From Nematostella vectensis (lineage: Eukaryota; Cnidaria; Anthozoa; Actiniaria; Edwardsiidae): a stretch of 64,000 nt of DNA. The DNA is taken from the NCBI RefSeq assembly GCF_932526225.1, contig NC_064035.1:18961969-19025968 (forward strand), read 5' to 3'. Every line of letters starts with the position of its first letter. Position 1 is the stretch's first letter. The notes beneath the pieces are model-generated. The model was not told where the DNA came from. It saw only the letters and a list, made by a program, of their open reading frames with translations, and made no database searches. Below, in pieces: positions 13,101-22,550 of the stretch. The position numbers and the translations under genes were made by a program.

Positions 13101-16100
13101 CTTCCATGTGGGTTGTCAAGTCTTCCATGTGGTTTGTCAAGTCTTCCATGTGGGTTGTCAAATCTTCCATGTGGGTTTTCAAGTCTTCCATGTGGGTTGT
13201 CAAGTGTTCCATGTGGGTTGTCAAGTCTTCCATGTGGGTTGTCAAATCTTCCATGTGGGTTTTCAAGTCTTCCATTTGGGTTGTCAAGTCTTCCTTTTGG
13301 GTTGTCAAGTCTTCCATGTGGGTTGTCAAGTGTTCCATGTGGTTTGTCAAGTCTTCCATGTGGGTTGTCAAGTGTTCCATGTGGGCTGTCAAATCTTTCA
13401 TGTGGGTTGTCAAGTCTTCCATGTGGTTTATCAAGTCTTCCATGTGGGTTGGGCTTACGCATGCGCATTACATTTGTACCGACTTCTAATGATCTTTTTC
13501 GGTCATTACTGATCATCACCATTACTGTACTGTAAACTTTTTTATTTGTTGTACCATGCTTTCGCAATATATAGAAGATCGAGAATCTCGACAGTAGTTA
13601 TAGTGACGCGAAAAAGAAAACCCCAGAGAAGTATCGGTAGAGTGGCTCAATTAGTTTCGTAGTGTCTTAGTTATCTATGAGACAAACCTTTAAGAAGAGC
13701 TTTAAGAATAGCCAGGTCGATGTCTTGAGATATCTCACCATCTAGGCTGTACACGGAGATCTGTCACACACAAAGGCGCCATCAGCCAACTGGCAATTCT
13801 AGCAGTTTGGATAGGCTGGCTTCATAGTGTTGGAAGGGTATAAATGGGTTACAGGGTGAGGGAGGTTACTTACCATTTTTTCGTCCTCCAGTACATCCTT
13901 AATCATGCTGTACGTTTTGTCTGCACCTTTGGCGCCAAACACCTCGACCACCTTGGCCCGCACCTCATCCTCGTATTGAGGATCGATCACATTTATAGTT
14001 TGTCCGTCCACACTAAAGCAATAGAATAACCGATCACGTTTACAGTCTGTCCGTCTACACTAAAGGAATAGAATAACCGATCACGTTCACTTCTGATTAT
14101 CCAAACTGTGCTAATGATATAGAACAATCGATCACGAGCAATGTATTGAACAAAAGCTACAATATTGAACAAGAAGTAATAGGTATCGTTACTTACTTTC
14201 TCTTGATTGTGTGATTATACGCGAAGCCCACCACACTTGCCGCCCGCCCACTGCCGTCTATGACCACTGCTGGGACCTTCTTCTTAATGAGCTCGTACAT
14301 AGTGGCCACCGTGTTTGGACCACCTTCTAGTACTAGCAGTACCACGGGAACCCCGATGGAACCTGCGAGATGCACGATCGCAGTTAGACACATGAAACAG
14401 ATAGAAGAAGCAAAAAGTCTCCCTACTACATCTACTCTTCACTTGACCTAAAATACATTTCCTCGTATATTACCAATAGTTTTTCTTAGCCCTTTTAATG
14501 ATATCTTTGGTCTTTTTAAAGTGCTCTTCTATTCCCCGACACGTTCTTCCACTTTTCCCTTCTTGTCTTTCTCTTCTATTTCCTTGCTCCTCCTGATCTT
14601 CCATCTGTTTTGCCCGTAACCCTTTTTCTCTGCTTTTCTGCCTCCTACGCTAGCTTCACCTACCAGCCTCGGAGCGAAAGCCTGTCTTGACTGCCCTTCA
14701 CTCCTTTCTACCGCCCTTTCTACCCGTCCTACGCTAGCTTCACCTACCAGCCTCGGAGCGGGAATCCGTCTTGACCTTCATGATAGCCTCCTCTATTCGC
14801 GACCGCATGCCGATCTCGACGCCATACTTTCCCTCGGTGCCGTCATCCACCAAGAAGAAGTGCGAGTGGTTGGGGTCCAGCATGGCGCCCTGGTGTCCGG
14901 GGGTGGGCTCCATACTGTACAAGGCGGGGTATTTACCATTCTATGAAAAACACAAAACTCTTGTTTCACAAAATGGTGTCAATGCCAACGCAATTTTACG
15001 CCTTCGCACAATACGTAAAAGCATTTCCTAAGCCTTTTTCAAGCGAGTACCTGTGGTTTTGAATGAATCTTTTGATACCTGAAGGTATGAGACTTTGATA
15101 ACTGCCTTCAATAACATAAGCCGTCTTTACCAAGCAGGTGTCTAATTCCACTGTTATGTGTTTCCCTTTCGGAGGTGATGGGATTTTTACTATAGAAATA
15201 GTATAGTCCCCTTCCTTGTTTTACCTTTTCTGAGACGATGAGCTTGTTACTATAGAAATGGTATGTGTCCTAACTTGTCTTTTACCTTTTCTGAGAGGAT
15301 GGATTTGTTACTATAGAAATGGTATGTGTCCTAACTTGTCTTTTACCTTTTCTGAGATGATGGATTTGTTACTATAGAAATCGTATGTGTCCTAACTTGT
15401 CTTTTACCTTTTCTGAGATGATGGGCTTGTTACTATAGAAATGGTATGTGTCCTAACTTGTCTTTTACCTTTTCTGAGATGATGGGCTTGTTACTATAGC
15501 AATGGTATGTGTCCTAACTTGTCTTTTACCTTTTCTGAGATGAGGTCGCTCTGCTTGTCCACTATGCCCCAGGTTGCGATGCCTATCACGTTAACTTGTG
15601 TGTCGCTACCAAACATCAGCTGTTGCTCCTTGACTGCTTCACCCACGTGCTTCATCACGCCCGTGTTAGTACCACCTGAGCAAGGAGGAGAGCAGTGAAA
15701 AGTAATCAAGGAGGCGAAAACGAATGTCTCGAAATTCCCAATATACAAAAACACCCACCTAAAGCTTGTGTTGTGCTTCCACTCTACAACATCTCATAAA
15801 TAAATGTTCTAGAAATCCTAGTTCGCTCATCGGAATTTAATATTGACTTTTTATCACCTTTCATTCTGAATACGTAATACGTAATCCTCGGCCCCATTAT
15901 TCCGTAGTATTTTATATGATAACTATTTCTAGTCAATCGATTGTTATTCTAACATCGACGGATTCTTCCTGTAGTACTGACGGATTCTTTCCATAGTACC
16001 TCCCTGCTCGCTAAGGAGAGTTTGTCCTTACAATAAACGCTACTGTTAACCAGCAACCTGCCGTTCGTCTTGTGACCTCCCGCACGCAGTTTGAGCTAGT

Positions 16101-18177
16101 TCACGTCCCTATAACACTTATGTTTTGCAGAGGAGGCTATTCGAAGTAAAACCTGCTGGGTATTGACATACCAGTGATGATCCACGCCCCGGTCGTCTTG
16201 GCTGCCTTTATCAAACCCCTCCTGAACATCTCTCTCAGCCGTGGTTTCAACACAAAGCTCTTGGCGCCACCAGTGACAGAGATCACCAGGTTGGGGATTT
16301 CCAGGTTCCATCTTTTTAGCATCAGCGTAATGACCAGGTTGGCATCTGTGTCATGAGACATGCGTAGGTACTGGAAATAAAAGGCTGTTATTACGTGGAG
16401 AACGAAATAGACGATGTCCTGTCTGTCGAATTGTCTTTCAGAATGTCAGCCTGTCCCTAAACTGTTTACCTACCGGCGCACGTTTCTGTCCTCCATATCC
16501 TTCAAAGTCAATCTCGCCATAAGCATTGGTCGGATGTTTCGTAGTACAACTGGCCACATTCCACTCCTCTGATCCCTGCCCAGACTCTAGGGCCTGCTGA
16601 GAATGCCTCTCTCTTGGTCTTCCACATTTACATCGACTCACACTAGCACAGAAAAGCAACGTCACGCAATTACATAGAGCCACGCTAGCACAAAGTAAGA
16701 GTCACGCATTCACATTGTGTCAACCTAGCACGGATACACGCATTTACATCGAGTCACACTAGCACAGATACACGCATTTACATCGAGTCACACTAGTTCA
16801 GAGAAGCAAGGTCACGCCATTACATAGTCACACTAGCACAGAGAAGTGAGAGTCACGCATTCACATCCGTCTACTTGAGATTAGATAGAATGGTTAACTT
16901 ACTCATGGCTCTTGGGGACAAATCTAATGCATTCTCGTCTGGAGAAATTGCGAGCGATCCACGATTTCTTGCTTTGCTGAAACAACACATAATAAAACTT
17001 TAAAATACCGCCTTAATCACAACAACAACAAAAACAACAACAATAACAAAAACAGAGCCTTGATTGCCAACAGAAATCTCCATGGGATGTCCAGTAGAGT
17101 AAATAAAAACATTTGAATTATTATTTTAATTATCATAATTAGGCCTTGTTCACGTACCAGCTTTTTCTCATGTTGGCAAATTTATTCCCCCCCCCTCTTG
17201 ATGATTTGAAACGTCTATACCGCATCCAGATATATTCAAACATGAGAATGCGCAGTTCATATGTTTTTGTTTGTAAGCAATGTGAAAAAAAGGTTTTAAC
17301 ACTATACTTACTTATTGTTATCCAGGTTGAGACCATAACTGTGGTCATTCATTGGTTGATTTATTCTAACCAATACTAATAACCAATGAGAGTTTACGAT
17401 TTAAGGTCACGGAATGCCCAGGAAAGTTCACAGTGGAACGATAATATTTTAAAGGATTATTGCTAATACCCGTCTACAAGCCTCTCTATGTGTGCAGCTT
17501 GTACGACAGCCATCGTGCTCACGATACACATGTTCAGCAAAGAATCAAATATTTCACTACATAACAACTCCTTCAGTCAAGGATGATTAAATTCATTAAT
17601 AGACTGATGACGTCGCTGGCTGACCCGAAGAGAGGGTGTATCACTCATCTTTTGCTTGAAATCTTATTTAGAAGATAATAATCACGCAAACCAAGTCTTT
17701 ATTAATTATTAATTTCCAACATAAAGTTAATAACATTAAGTGTTTTGACGTGCATTAAAATAGTGACCCAAAGAGGATAATATGACACTTGTGACAAATC
17801 TTTCAGTTCTTTTCTACAAAAACATTATGCCACATAATAGAACTACAGAACGAAGATTGTCATGTAGGAGCGAGCTGTAAAAGAACACAAAATACCAATG
17901 GTTTGTTTATCTGTTTGAATTTGTTTTGTTCAAGCAAAATTTGTGAAAGAGTGTACATGGACATTTCTATGATGAATTAAATAAGTAAAAGATTGTTCAA
18001 ATATTCTATTTGCACATCATGTGTATGGGCTTGTTTGTTTATTTAACAACGAGCATAGAAATAGAATTATCCCTTTAAAATACAACTCACCGATAGCTGG
18101 TTGCTTCCGAACTTGTTCAAATGAACATGGCTGCTATCCCCGCCATCATACAGCGGGGTAAAACTATCTTTCCCCAT
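438..18177 (-). CDS. TRPM2: TRPM2-type ADP-ribose/Ca2+-gated cation channel with NUDT9-H domain (3' end outside window)
   Basis: Melastatin-type TRP channel, a tetrameric Ca2+-permeable cation channel of the plasma membrane opened by ADP-ribose and Ca2+ in known family members. I read 26 coding exons on the minus strand, giving 1361 complete codons; every junction has GT/AG and the reading phase closes at each one. Order: N-terminal TRPM homology (SLOG-like) region, ankyrin-like helical region, six-helix channel, TRP helix, coiled coil, then the start of a NUDT9-type domain. The anemone protein is about 1,550 residues as I recall, so roughly 190 residues remain beyond base 1. The start ATG at 18177 is my choice: it opens the first exon whose donor fits exon 2, and it agrees with the published N-terminus as I remember it. 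It is divergent from the Erg gene at 23.7 kb. Identification is very secure; exon edges rest on hand reading only. Confidence 0.95.
1107..1200. repeat. Duplicated acceptor region of TRPM2 exon 25
   Basis: The first 20 or so coding bases of exon 25 (AAGCGGCAGTCCC on the minus strand) recur at about 1173-1196, some 80 bp upstream in the intron, with one or two changes. The copy has lost the AG acceptor. Confidence 0.6.
1498..3035 (-). CDS. TRPM2: TRPM2 exons 22-24: TRP helix, connecting helix and coiled coil
   Basis: Exons: 2845-3035, 1986-2118 and 1498-1700, about residues 1084-1259. Exon 22 starts [20 protein letters not shown], the conserved TRP helix after S6. Exons 23-24 have heptad-like helix ([18 protein letters not shown] and [15 protein letters not shown]), expected for the tetramerising coiled coil. 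The exon 23/24 join uses GATAG|GTGTG, chosen over a nearer GT because only this one keeps the frame. Confidence 0.88.
2150..2510. repeat. Minisatellite in TRPM2 intron 22, unit about 60 bp
   Basis: Five to six copies of a unit of about 60 bp containing CTTAGACGGACACTYGATAA and ATAAAGGCCCGTTTACA. It lies between exons 22 and 23 and does not contain a splice site. Confidence 0.85.
3036..3672. repeat. 36-bp minisatellite built on the TRPM2 exon 22 acceptor
   Basis: About 16 copies of a 36-bp unit (CACAGTCCAAGCGTTTGGCT then AGAGAAGGACGGAAAA). On the minus strand each unit reads CCTTCTCTAG followed by a 12-bp relative of the first exon 22 bases, so the true acceptor is the last member of the array. 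The unit is a multiple of three, which is why long open frames run through it on both strands. Confidence 0.9.
3673..4157. mobile_element. MITE with perfect 15-bp terminal inverted repeats, inserted in the 36-bp minisatellite
   Basis: The ends CAGGGTCTGGATGGG (3673-3687) and CCCATCCAGACCCTG (4143-4157) are perfect inverted repeats. The interior is AT-rich and has about seven direct copies of TGTCGGTAGTC clustered near both ends, a subterminal-repeat layout typical of non-autonomous DNA transposons. The 36-bp array resumes in degraded form at 4158-4250. No clear target-site duplication and no coding capacity. Confidence 0.8.
4355..8102 (-). CDS. TRPM2: TRPM2 exons 16-21: transmembrane channel domain S1-S6
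   Basis: Exons: 7832-8102, 7312-7424, 6825-6977, 5547-5801, 5071-5260 and 4355-4478, about residues 716-1083. Exon 16 holds a hydrophobic pre-S1 helix, then a long charged linker rich in K and E. Exon 18 holds S1 ([14 protein letters not shown]) and S2, ending EEIRQ. Exon 19 holds S3 ([10 protein letters not shown]) and S4 ([19 protein letters not shown]). Exon 20 holds S5 and the pore loop with [12 protein letters not shown]. Exon 21 is S6 ([14 protein letters not shown]). The Ca2+-coordinating residues of TRPM2/TRPM4 appear conserved: E891 and Q894 in S2, N916 and D919 in S3 (numbering from the ATG used here). Confidence 0.94.
4690..5062. repeat. Repeat of about 68 bp in TRPM2 intron 20, ending at the exon 20 donor
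   Basis: About five copies of a unit with GGTTTCCCATTGGTTATCCA and TGACCAATCAGCGCGC. The copy nearest exon 20 (TCATTGGCTGTCCATACCTT) includes the true donor, so the array looks derived from the exon-intron boundary. Older copies are diverged. Confidence 0.65.
7582..7694. mobile_element. Small MITE-like inverted repeat
   Basis: AATGCCTGGTG at the left end and CACCAGGCATT at the right end are perfect 11-bp inverted repeats, 113 bp end to end, in TRPM2 intron 16. The interior has imperfect CGACATAA inverted segments. Confidence 0.45.
8430..8740. repeat. 133-bp tandem repeat spanning the TRPM2 exon 15 donor
   Basis: Two extra copies (starting near 8440 and 8573) of the last 45 or so bases of exon 15 plus donor and about 85 bp of intron. 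The middle copy keeps GTACGT. The true exon end is 8697. Confidence 0.85.
8697..13760 (-). CDS. TRPM2: TRPM2 exons 9-15: MHR3/4 ankyrin-like helical region
   Basis: Exons: 13688-13760, 12473-12573, 11346-11480, 10620-10664, 10234-10408, 9552-9774 and 8697-8922, about residues 390-715. Recognisable stretches include [44 protein letters not shown] and [16 protein letters not shown], which line up with the helical repeats before the channel in vertebrate TRPM2. Exon 12 is only 45 bp. The acceptor of exon 14 and the donor of exon 15 are duplicated in the adjacent introns. Confidence 0.92.
9038..9174. repeat. (TCAC)n microsatellite
   Basis: About 34 uninterrupted TCAC tetranucleotides in TRPM2 intron 14. 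The THSL-repeat open frames over it are by-products. Confidence 0.97.
9177..9505. mobile_element. Possible MITE adjoining the microsatellite
   Basis: The ends CCACATCCACACTATCG and GTGTTAGTGTGGACGGG form an imperfect inverted repeat. The interior repeats CGGATTCG/AGTATACGGAT motifs in both orientations. This resembles the high-copy elements ending in GTGTGGACGGG seen in many animals. Confidence 0.45.
9775..9965. repeat. 106-bp duplication of the TRPM2 exon 14 acceptor
   Basis: The acceptor, its polypyrimidine tract and the first 25 or so exon bases recur 106 bp upstream in the intron; the AG of the copy is at 9881-9882 (read as CT on the plus strand). Both copies keep the AG. Confidence 0.85.
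12050..12250. repeat. Degenerate minisatellite in TRPM2 intron 10
   Basis: Five diverged copies of a 30-45 bp unit containing GGAAACTATGTAAAATCTNTG. Confidence 0.65.
12830..13452. repeat. 21-bp minisatellite in TRPM2 intron 9
   Basis: About 29 copies of TCTTCCATGTGGGTTGTCAA(G). The unit is 21 bp, so all six frames stay open over 600 bp and yield meaningless repeat proteins. Confidence 0.95.
13874..16976 (-). CDS. TRPM2: TRPM2 exons 2-8: N-terminal TRPM homology (SLOG/LSDAT) region
   Basis: Exons: 16903-16976, 16474-16636, 16172-16370, 15530-15675, 14748-14940, 14197-14362 and 13874-14012, about residues 30-389. Visible family motifs, in order: [35 protein letters not shown] (split across exons 4 and 5), [27 protein letters not shown] and [15 protein letters not shown]. 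This is the Rossmann-like MHR1/2 module. In vertebrate TRPM2 it binds ADP-ribose; whether this copy does so is inferred from homology. Three of the seven exons (3, 5 and 8) carry tandem copies of one of their splice sites, and exon 6 has a two-copy duplication of its donor. Confidence 0.92.
14013..14130. repeat. 47-bp duplication of the TRPM2 exon 8 acceptor
   Basis: Acceptor plus exon start (minus strand CTTTAG|TGTGGACGGACA) recur 47 bp upstream as CTTTAG|TGTAGACGGACA, with a weaker third copy near 14107. The second copy keeps AG. Confidence 0.75.
14640..14765. repeat. 84-bp duplication of the TRPM2 exon 6 donor
   Basis: The exon end, donor and following intron (minus strand CTCCGAGGCTG|GTAGGTGA) recur 84 bp downstream in the intron with the donor intact near 14663. 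The 84-bp shift is a multiple of three. Confidence 0.8.
15160..15543. repeat. 61-bp tandem repeat of the TRPM2 exon 5 donor
   Basis: Six to seven copies of a 61-bp unit, each with minus-strand CTCAGAAAAG|GTAAAAGACA, the true donor sequence of exon 5 (boundary at 15530). At least four decoy donors are identical to the true one over more than 10 bases. Confidence 0.9.
16637..16870. repeat. Tandem repeat derived from the TRPM2 exon 3 acceptor
   Basis: Five to six units of 38-50 bp (CACTAGCACAGA, TCACGCATTTACATCGAG). The true acceptor reads GCTAGTGTGAG|TCGATGTAAA on the minus strand; the copies mostly read GTGTGAC, so their AG is lost. Confidence 0.8.
18091..18177 (-). CDS. TRPM2: TRPM2 coding exon 1
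   Basis: This exon encodes 29 residues beginning [13 protein letters not shown] and ends in phase 0 at a GTGAGT donor. A possible acceptor (CTTTTAG) lies two bases upstream of the ATG, so an untranslated 5' exon may precede it. The N-terminal stretch is hydrophilic with no signal peptide, as expected for a TRPM channel. Confidence 0.85.
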
Positions 18178-19078
18178 ATCTAAAAGCCTGGCCCGCGCTA
18201 CCGACTTATCGGCATGCTTTTACAAGCATTAAAATTCTACGAGCTATGGATTTAAGTTATGCATCCACGGATTCCTGCAATAATTAACCACCCTACCATG
18301 ACTCGTTAAAAAATTTGCATCACCAAGAATTTAGCGATTTAGAGAGAAACGAGGAAAAATGATCGAGGATCTAATTTCCCTAAATTGTTACCAAGCGAAG
18401 CTCACGACAAAGCATTTATGACAAGGGTAAATGAATTATACATTAAATTCAGTGAATGCTACAGTCATCGCTATGGGAATTTTCAATACAAACTTCTAGA
18501 AGAATGTAGACACAATAAAGGGTTACGCTTTTTAGAGATGCGGTATCACGATAATCTAAGCTGGGGGTAGCTAATACGAGGGATCCTTTGAAAAGAGGGG
18601 AATGATGCGAATATATATTTAAACATTTTCATGCATTTATCAAAATGGGAGTGGCCAGAAAGGTTTCACCAACTCTCGCACGCATCAACGTGTAAAATAA
18701 AAAAGACATCAGGACATAAAAATACGAAATCAAAAAATATCATTGTTTACGACTCTGTCATCTTGTGGCGTGTGGAGATGCTACATTATCTTGAGTTTAT
18801 CAAGATAATCATCCTTGCTTGTAGTAAAAAAAAAACAGTGAAATCAAGAGGTAAATAAGGAAAAGGAATGAGAAAAATATATATTTGTTGAGATAAACAC
18901 GAAACAGTAGAGATTATAATTTGTGACTGGCTGGAGTATATCAGGTACGGTTTCACTGTGCACAGATGGTAATCGTTCGGATCGTACACAAAGGTACAGG
19001 ACTGGGTGAAGCCGGCCTGTGATGGTCATGTGAGAGCTCTAAAAATAGCGGGTTCTAGGTATTTTTAAAACTCGCCAC

Positions 19079-19203
19079 CTTAAAACGCGGTTTTTCGGAT
19101 TGTGTAACTGGTACTGAGCGAGCCCTGAGAAGCTTTCTGTCATCCTCGGAACTAGACATGGCCCGTCATGCAAAGCGCACCTTTGCAGGAGTATGCGCGC
19201 CAC
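19079..19203 (-). CDS. Candidate alternative first exon of TRPM2
   Basis: A minus-strand exon is bounded by an acceptor (TTTTGTTACAG) and a donor (AAG|GTGGCG). An ATG at 19159 opens 27 codons, MSSSEDDRKLLRARSVPVTQ and seven more residues, ending in phase 0. That phase fits TRPM2 exon 2 exactly, so it could replace exon 1. It has a normal hydrophilic N-terminal composition. It could also belong to another small gene. No transcript evidence is available here. Confidence 0.4.
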
Positions 19204-20982
19204 CTGTAACAAAATACGGCTCCATCAGCCAGAGAATTTTACCATCACTACGCGTTTTCAGCACTCAACAAAAGGAATTTAAATCGATATCAAAAGAAAT
19301 TTGAAATTTGTTTTAGACAGCGACCATTAAACAAAAAATATAACCATTAATCCCATGGCAATTTAACCATCAGGAAAACACTTTTAACACGTTCAAAGAA
19401 AACATTGGATGAAATATTAACCGAAAAGAAAAGAAAAATGTAAAGCTATGATTTGATCGTGAACTTGTAACAGACAGTGTCTGTGACAATTTAACCACCA
19501 ATTTCGTGGCAACTTAACCATCAAGAACCACTTTCTTCAATGATCAAAGTGAGACGATGTGTAAGTGGATGAAATATTAATCGAAGTGCAAAAATACAAA
19601 CCTATGATGTGATCGTGAACTTGTTTCAGACTGCGACCGTGACACGTTACTTTATAGACCGAGTGAGTTTCTTTATAGAATCGAGTGATTCAAGAAAGTG
19701 TCTCTAAAGGTCTCTGTGCGCGTATAAAAAGTTCCATCACATGAGCCATCATATGATAAAGTGATAAGAGGGTTGACTGAGGTTTTCGATTTCTGTATGA
19801 TAATGCATCAAAATAACATTATACTCGGAAATGACTAGGAAACGTTGGTGACGAGTAAATAAAAAGTCAATGTTTTAGATCGAATTACCTATCAATGAAC
19901 TTTGGCAAAAATACAATTCATATCCAGCGTTTTATATTTAAGCGACATTTTTACGATATTTTTAAGCGACAATGGCATTTACCAAGAAAGCACGCGGATA
20001 TTTGTGCTATCTCTGGGTTTCGCTTATGTCATTACTTATAGAGAAATCACTGTTTTCTTGAAAATGACAAAATTCCCCCTCCCTCCCCCCTGAGTCTCAG
20101 ATTTTTGGCACCCCCCTGAGAAAGTTATTTACTTGACTTAAGGGACATATGTGCCAAGTTTGGTGCTTCTACTAAAACGTGCCCAAAACAGCCATTTTTT
20201 GGCGCAAAGCCACCCTTCTAATACAACAACTTCTTGAATCACTGGGTCCTATTTTTTTCCGACGTTTTGGCAATGCTGCCTTAATCAGGATTAACGGTAA
20301 ATTATGACAAGCAAAAACTAAACAAATAAAAGTTCCAGTGTGCATAGCCTGCTTGCAGGCGGTACTCGGTGCTATCATCGTGGAAAACCCACTCTGTTCG
20401 GTGATCCACATCACAAAGCAATAAGAGTTTATTGTGACCTTTATTCCAGGATATAAGACAATTATAGGACAATTACAGGAGGTGATCAATAGTGAAAATA
20501 TTCGAGCTAGTTACTGGGATTGACTGGAGACTGACTGAGAGGTTGGTAAGCCTGTGCTCTATCTTATAAAGTACTGTAACAGGTTGAGTTGGACAATTCT
20601 GTCTGTTTTTGTTATAGTTTGTTACAGTTTTGATAAAGAAAGCAGATTTAAATTCCAATAGTTGCTTGATTTTATTATACCAAAATCTCAAGATCTTAAA
20701 AATAGAGTGAACTGGTTTTTACGTAAATTAAGTGTATTTAAAAAAAAATACCTTAAACCCTGTGAAGCAGCTCGAAGTGGAATCATATATTTAATTTTGT
20801 GTAATTAAAAAAACACAGGTTTCTGTGTGTGCAGCAAACTTTGACAATTATTATTTTTCTTTATGGCATCCTATGTTGTAAATATCAGATTAAGGTGATA
20901 TTTTACGCTGATATTAAAGGGGTTGGTGTGTATATAATAATTGTTGAATGAGTTTAAAAATTTGAAAGGGTTTAAGACTTAC

Positions 20983-21145
20983 CTCAAAAACATCAAAGTC
21001 AGCAACAGATCCTTTCCAGGACCCCAACGAACCTCTGCGTCTTCCCACTCTAGCAGACCCTAAGGCAGTGTCATTATGCAACATGGCTTTGTTGGTAGCC
21101 TGCACTTTGTTCACTTTATGACGTAGCATTCCTAGGCACTAGCAA
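20983..21145 (-). CDS. Candidate upstream exon on the TRPM2 strand
   Basis: A well-bounded minus-strand exon: acceptor TCTTATTTTAACAG, an ATG at 21129, 49 codons beginning MLRHKVNKVQATNKAM and ending ADFDVFE, then a strong GTAAGT donor in phase 0. The phase is compatible with TRPM2 exon 2, but not with the exon at 19.1 kb if that one is read in its MSSSEDD frame. The acceptor before the ATG implies a 5' untranslated exon further up, perhaps near 22.5 kb. No domain recognised. Confidence 0.4.
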
Positions 21146-22525
21146 CTGTTAAAATAAGAAACAGAATAAAGATGGGTTCTTCTTCTGTGGGAGCCTACTT
21201 TGCAGTGGGGTTTCTTATTCTGTAAAAAAAAAACTGAAGTTTGCAATCTTGGTCAGCATTTTGGGCATGGAGGAACAGAACGAGCCATAGTTGACAAGAG
21301 TGTATTTTCCATTGATTCTGGGTTTTTTTGCCAGAAAAAAAACAACAACAACAATACATGCAGGTAGTAGAGATAATATAATTCTAACCATAACATGCTA
21401 AACCTTTAACATGAGAGCTTGAAATCAATGTGAGGATCATGAAAAGCGGGGCTGGGGGCATGTGATGGGTCATTCACTGTATATTTGTATCACTGCTTGT
21501 ACTGCACATTGGCTCACAAAGAGGTAGTAGTGGCAGTGTGGATGAAGAGAGAAGGTGTTGTTCACAGTCATAGAATGGCATGGTAAAGTTCATCCTAGTA
21601 TCACTATCAAAAAAGGAAGTGACCATGGCAGAAGGTGGAGGGGGCCCTAAAAAATAACATGAGGGGAAAAAATCATGCCTTGGGTAACAGGCAATGCATG
21701 GAATTTTATAAATTTTGATGTAAATTTGAATAAATTTGCCTTTCAAAATTCCCCAAGGAGAGTATCTTCAACCTGCATGTTTGCCCTCTTTACCAATGAA
21801 AAATGAGCCTGGGTGTACACACGCTCTTTTAAGAGTTTTTAAAAGGGCTTTGTACACCCAGAGTGTATTGGGGTCACATCTAGAGACACGAGTACTAGAA
21901 TCAATACGAGAAGGTATTTGACCTCTACCAGTCTAGACATTTGCGATTCAGATATGAGACTGATGATATTCAGTATATTTTGGCAAGCCTAATATAAGCT
22001 TACATCATCTGAGTGGATTAATTAAATTTGAATGACGAGTTCGAAGTTGCGTTGTACCGGCTAGGTTTTAAAGATAATGTGTTCTTGGTTTGTTACAGGG
22101 GGGGGGGGGCACTACATTGTACCCCTTACAGTAGGGCATCTATTATTTTGGCGAGTGAGCCTAATACTTGAGTAATTCGATAACGGGAAGACATTCTAAA
22201 TAACAGCTGTTTAGAAGAAAGGTCAAGTAAAAGCTCCCATAAACTCGAATATAACGCCATACATGTAATATTTTTGTAAGTGTATTGATCTAGCTAGCGT
22301 GTAAACGATATTTCGAGAGAGGTTTGATACATTTCAAGCTCTCCATCGCACTATCGCATTCGAAAACTCTTTTACACAGATTAATAAATTCACAACCCTG
22401 GGTGAAGACGAAGAGATTACTAACCAGAAAATCATCGCAAATGTCCAGTCGACATTTGTTTCCTTTCAGAGGGAAGAAGAACCACTTTTCGACAGAACAA
22501 TAAATGTCTCAGGTGAACCCGCTTG

Positions 22526-22550
22526 GCGGCCATGTTTGGTAGTGACGTCA
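22526..22550. promoter_or_regulatory. Possible promoter element: palindromic CRE next to a YY1-like ATGGCCGCC
   Basis: The perfect CRE palindrome TGACGTCA is at 22543-22550. About 10 bases away, on the minus strand, is a YY1-like ATGGCCGCC with good initiation context. The pair lies in the gap between the divergent TRPM2 and Erg genes, upstream of the candidate exon at 21.1 kb. The role is inferred from motifs only. Confidence 0.3.

Noticed and set aside
12760-13567. Five overlapping 218-243 codon open frames of heptad-like repeats (for example EDLTTHM)
   Set aside because: All come from one 21-bp unit in TRPM2 intron 9. A unit divisible by three opens several frames at once; the apparent coiled coil is an artefact.
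18385-18570. 61-codon open frame in the intergenic region
   Set aside because: No domain, no splice or promoter context, on the opposite strand to the TRPM2 start.
20172-20489. 105-codon minus-strand frame ending RRVALRQKMAVLGTF, and an alternative frame reading EWVFHDDSTEYRLQAG
   Set aside because: Protein-like at first sight, but there is no convincing acceptor and it overlaps a repeat end (TAGCCTGCTTGCAGGC). Probably transposon-derived.
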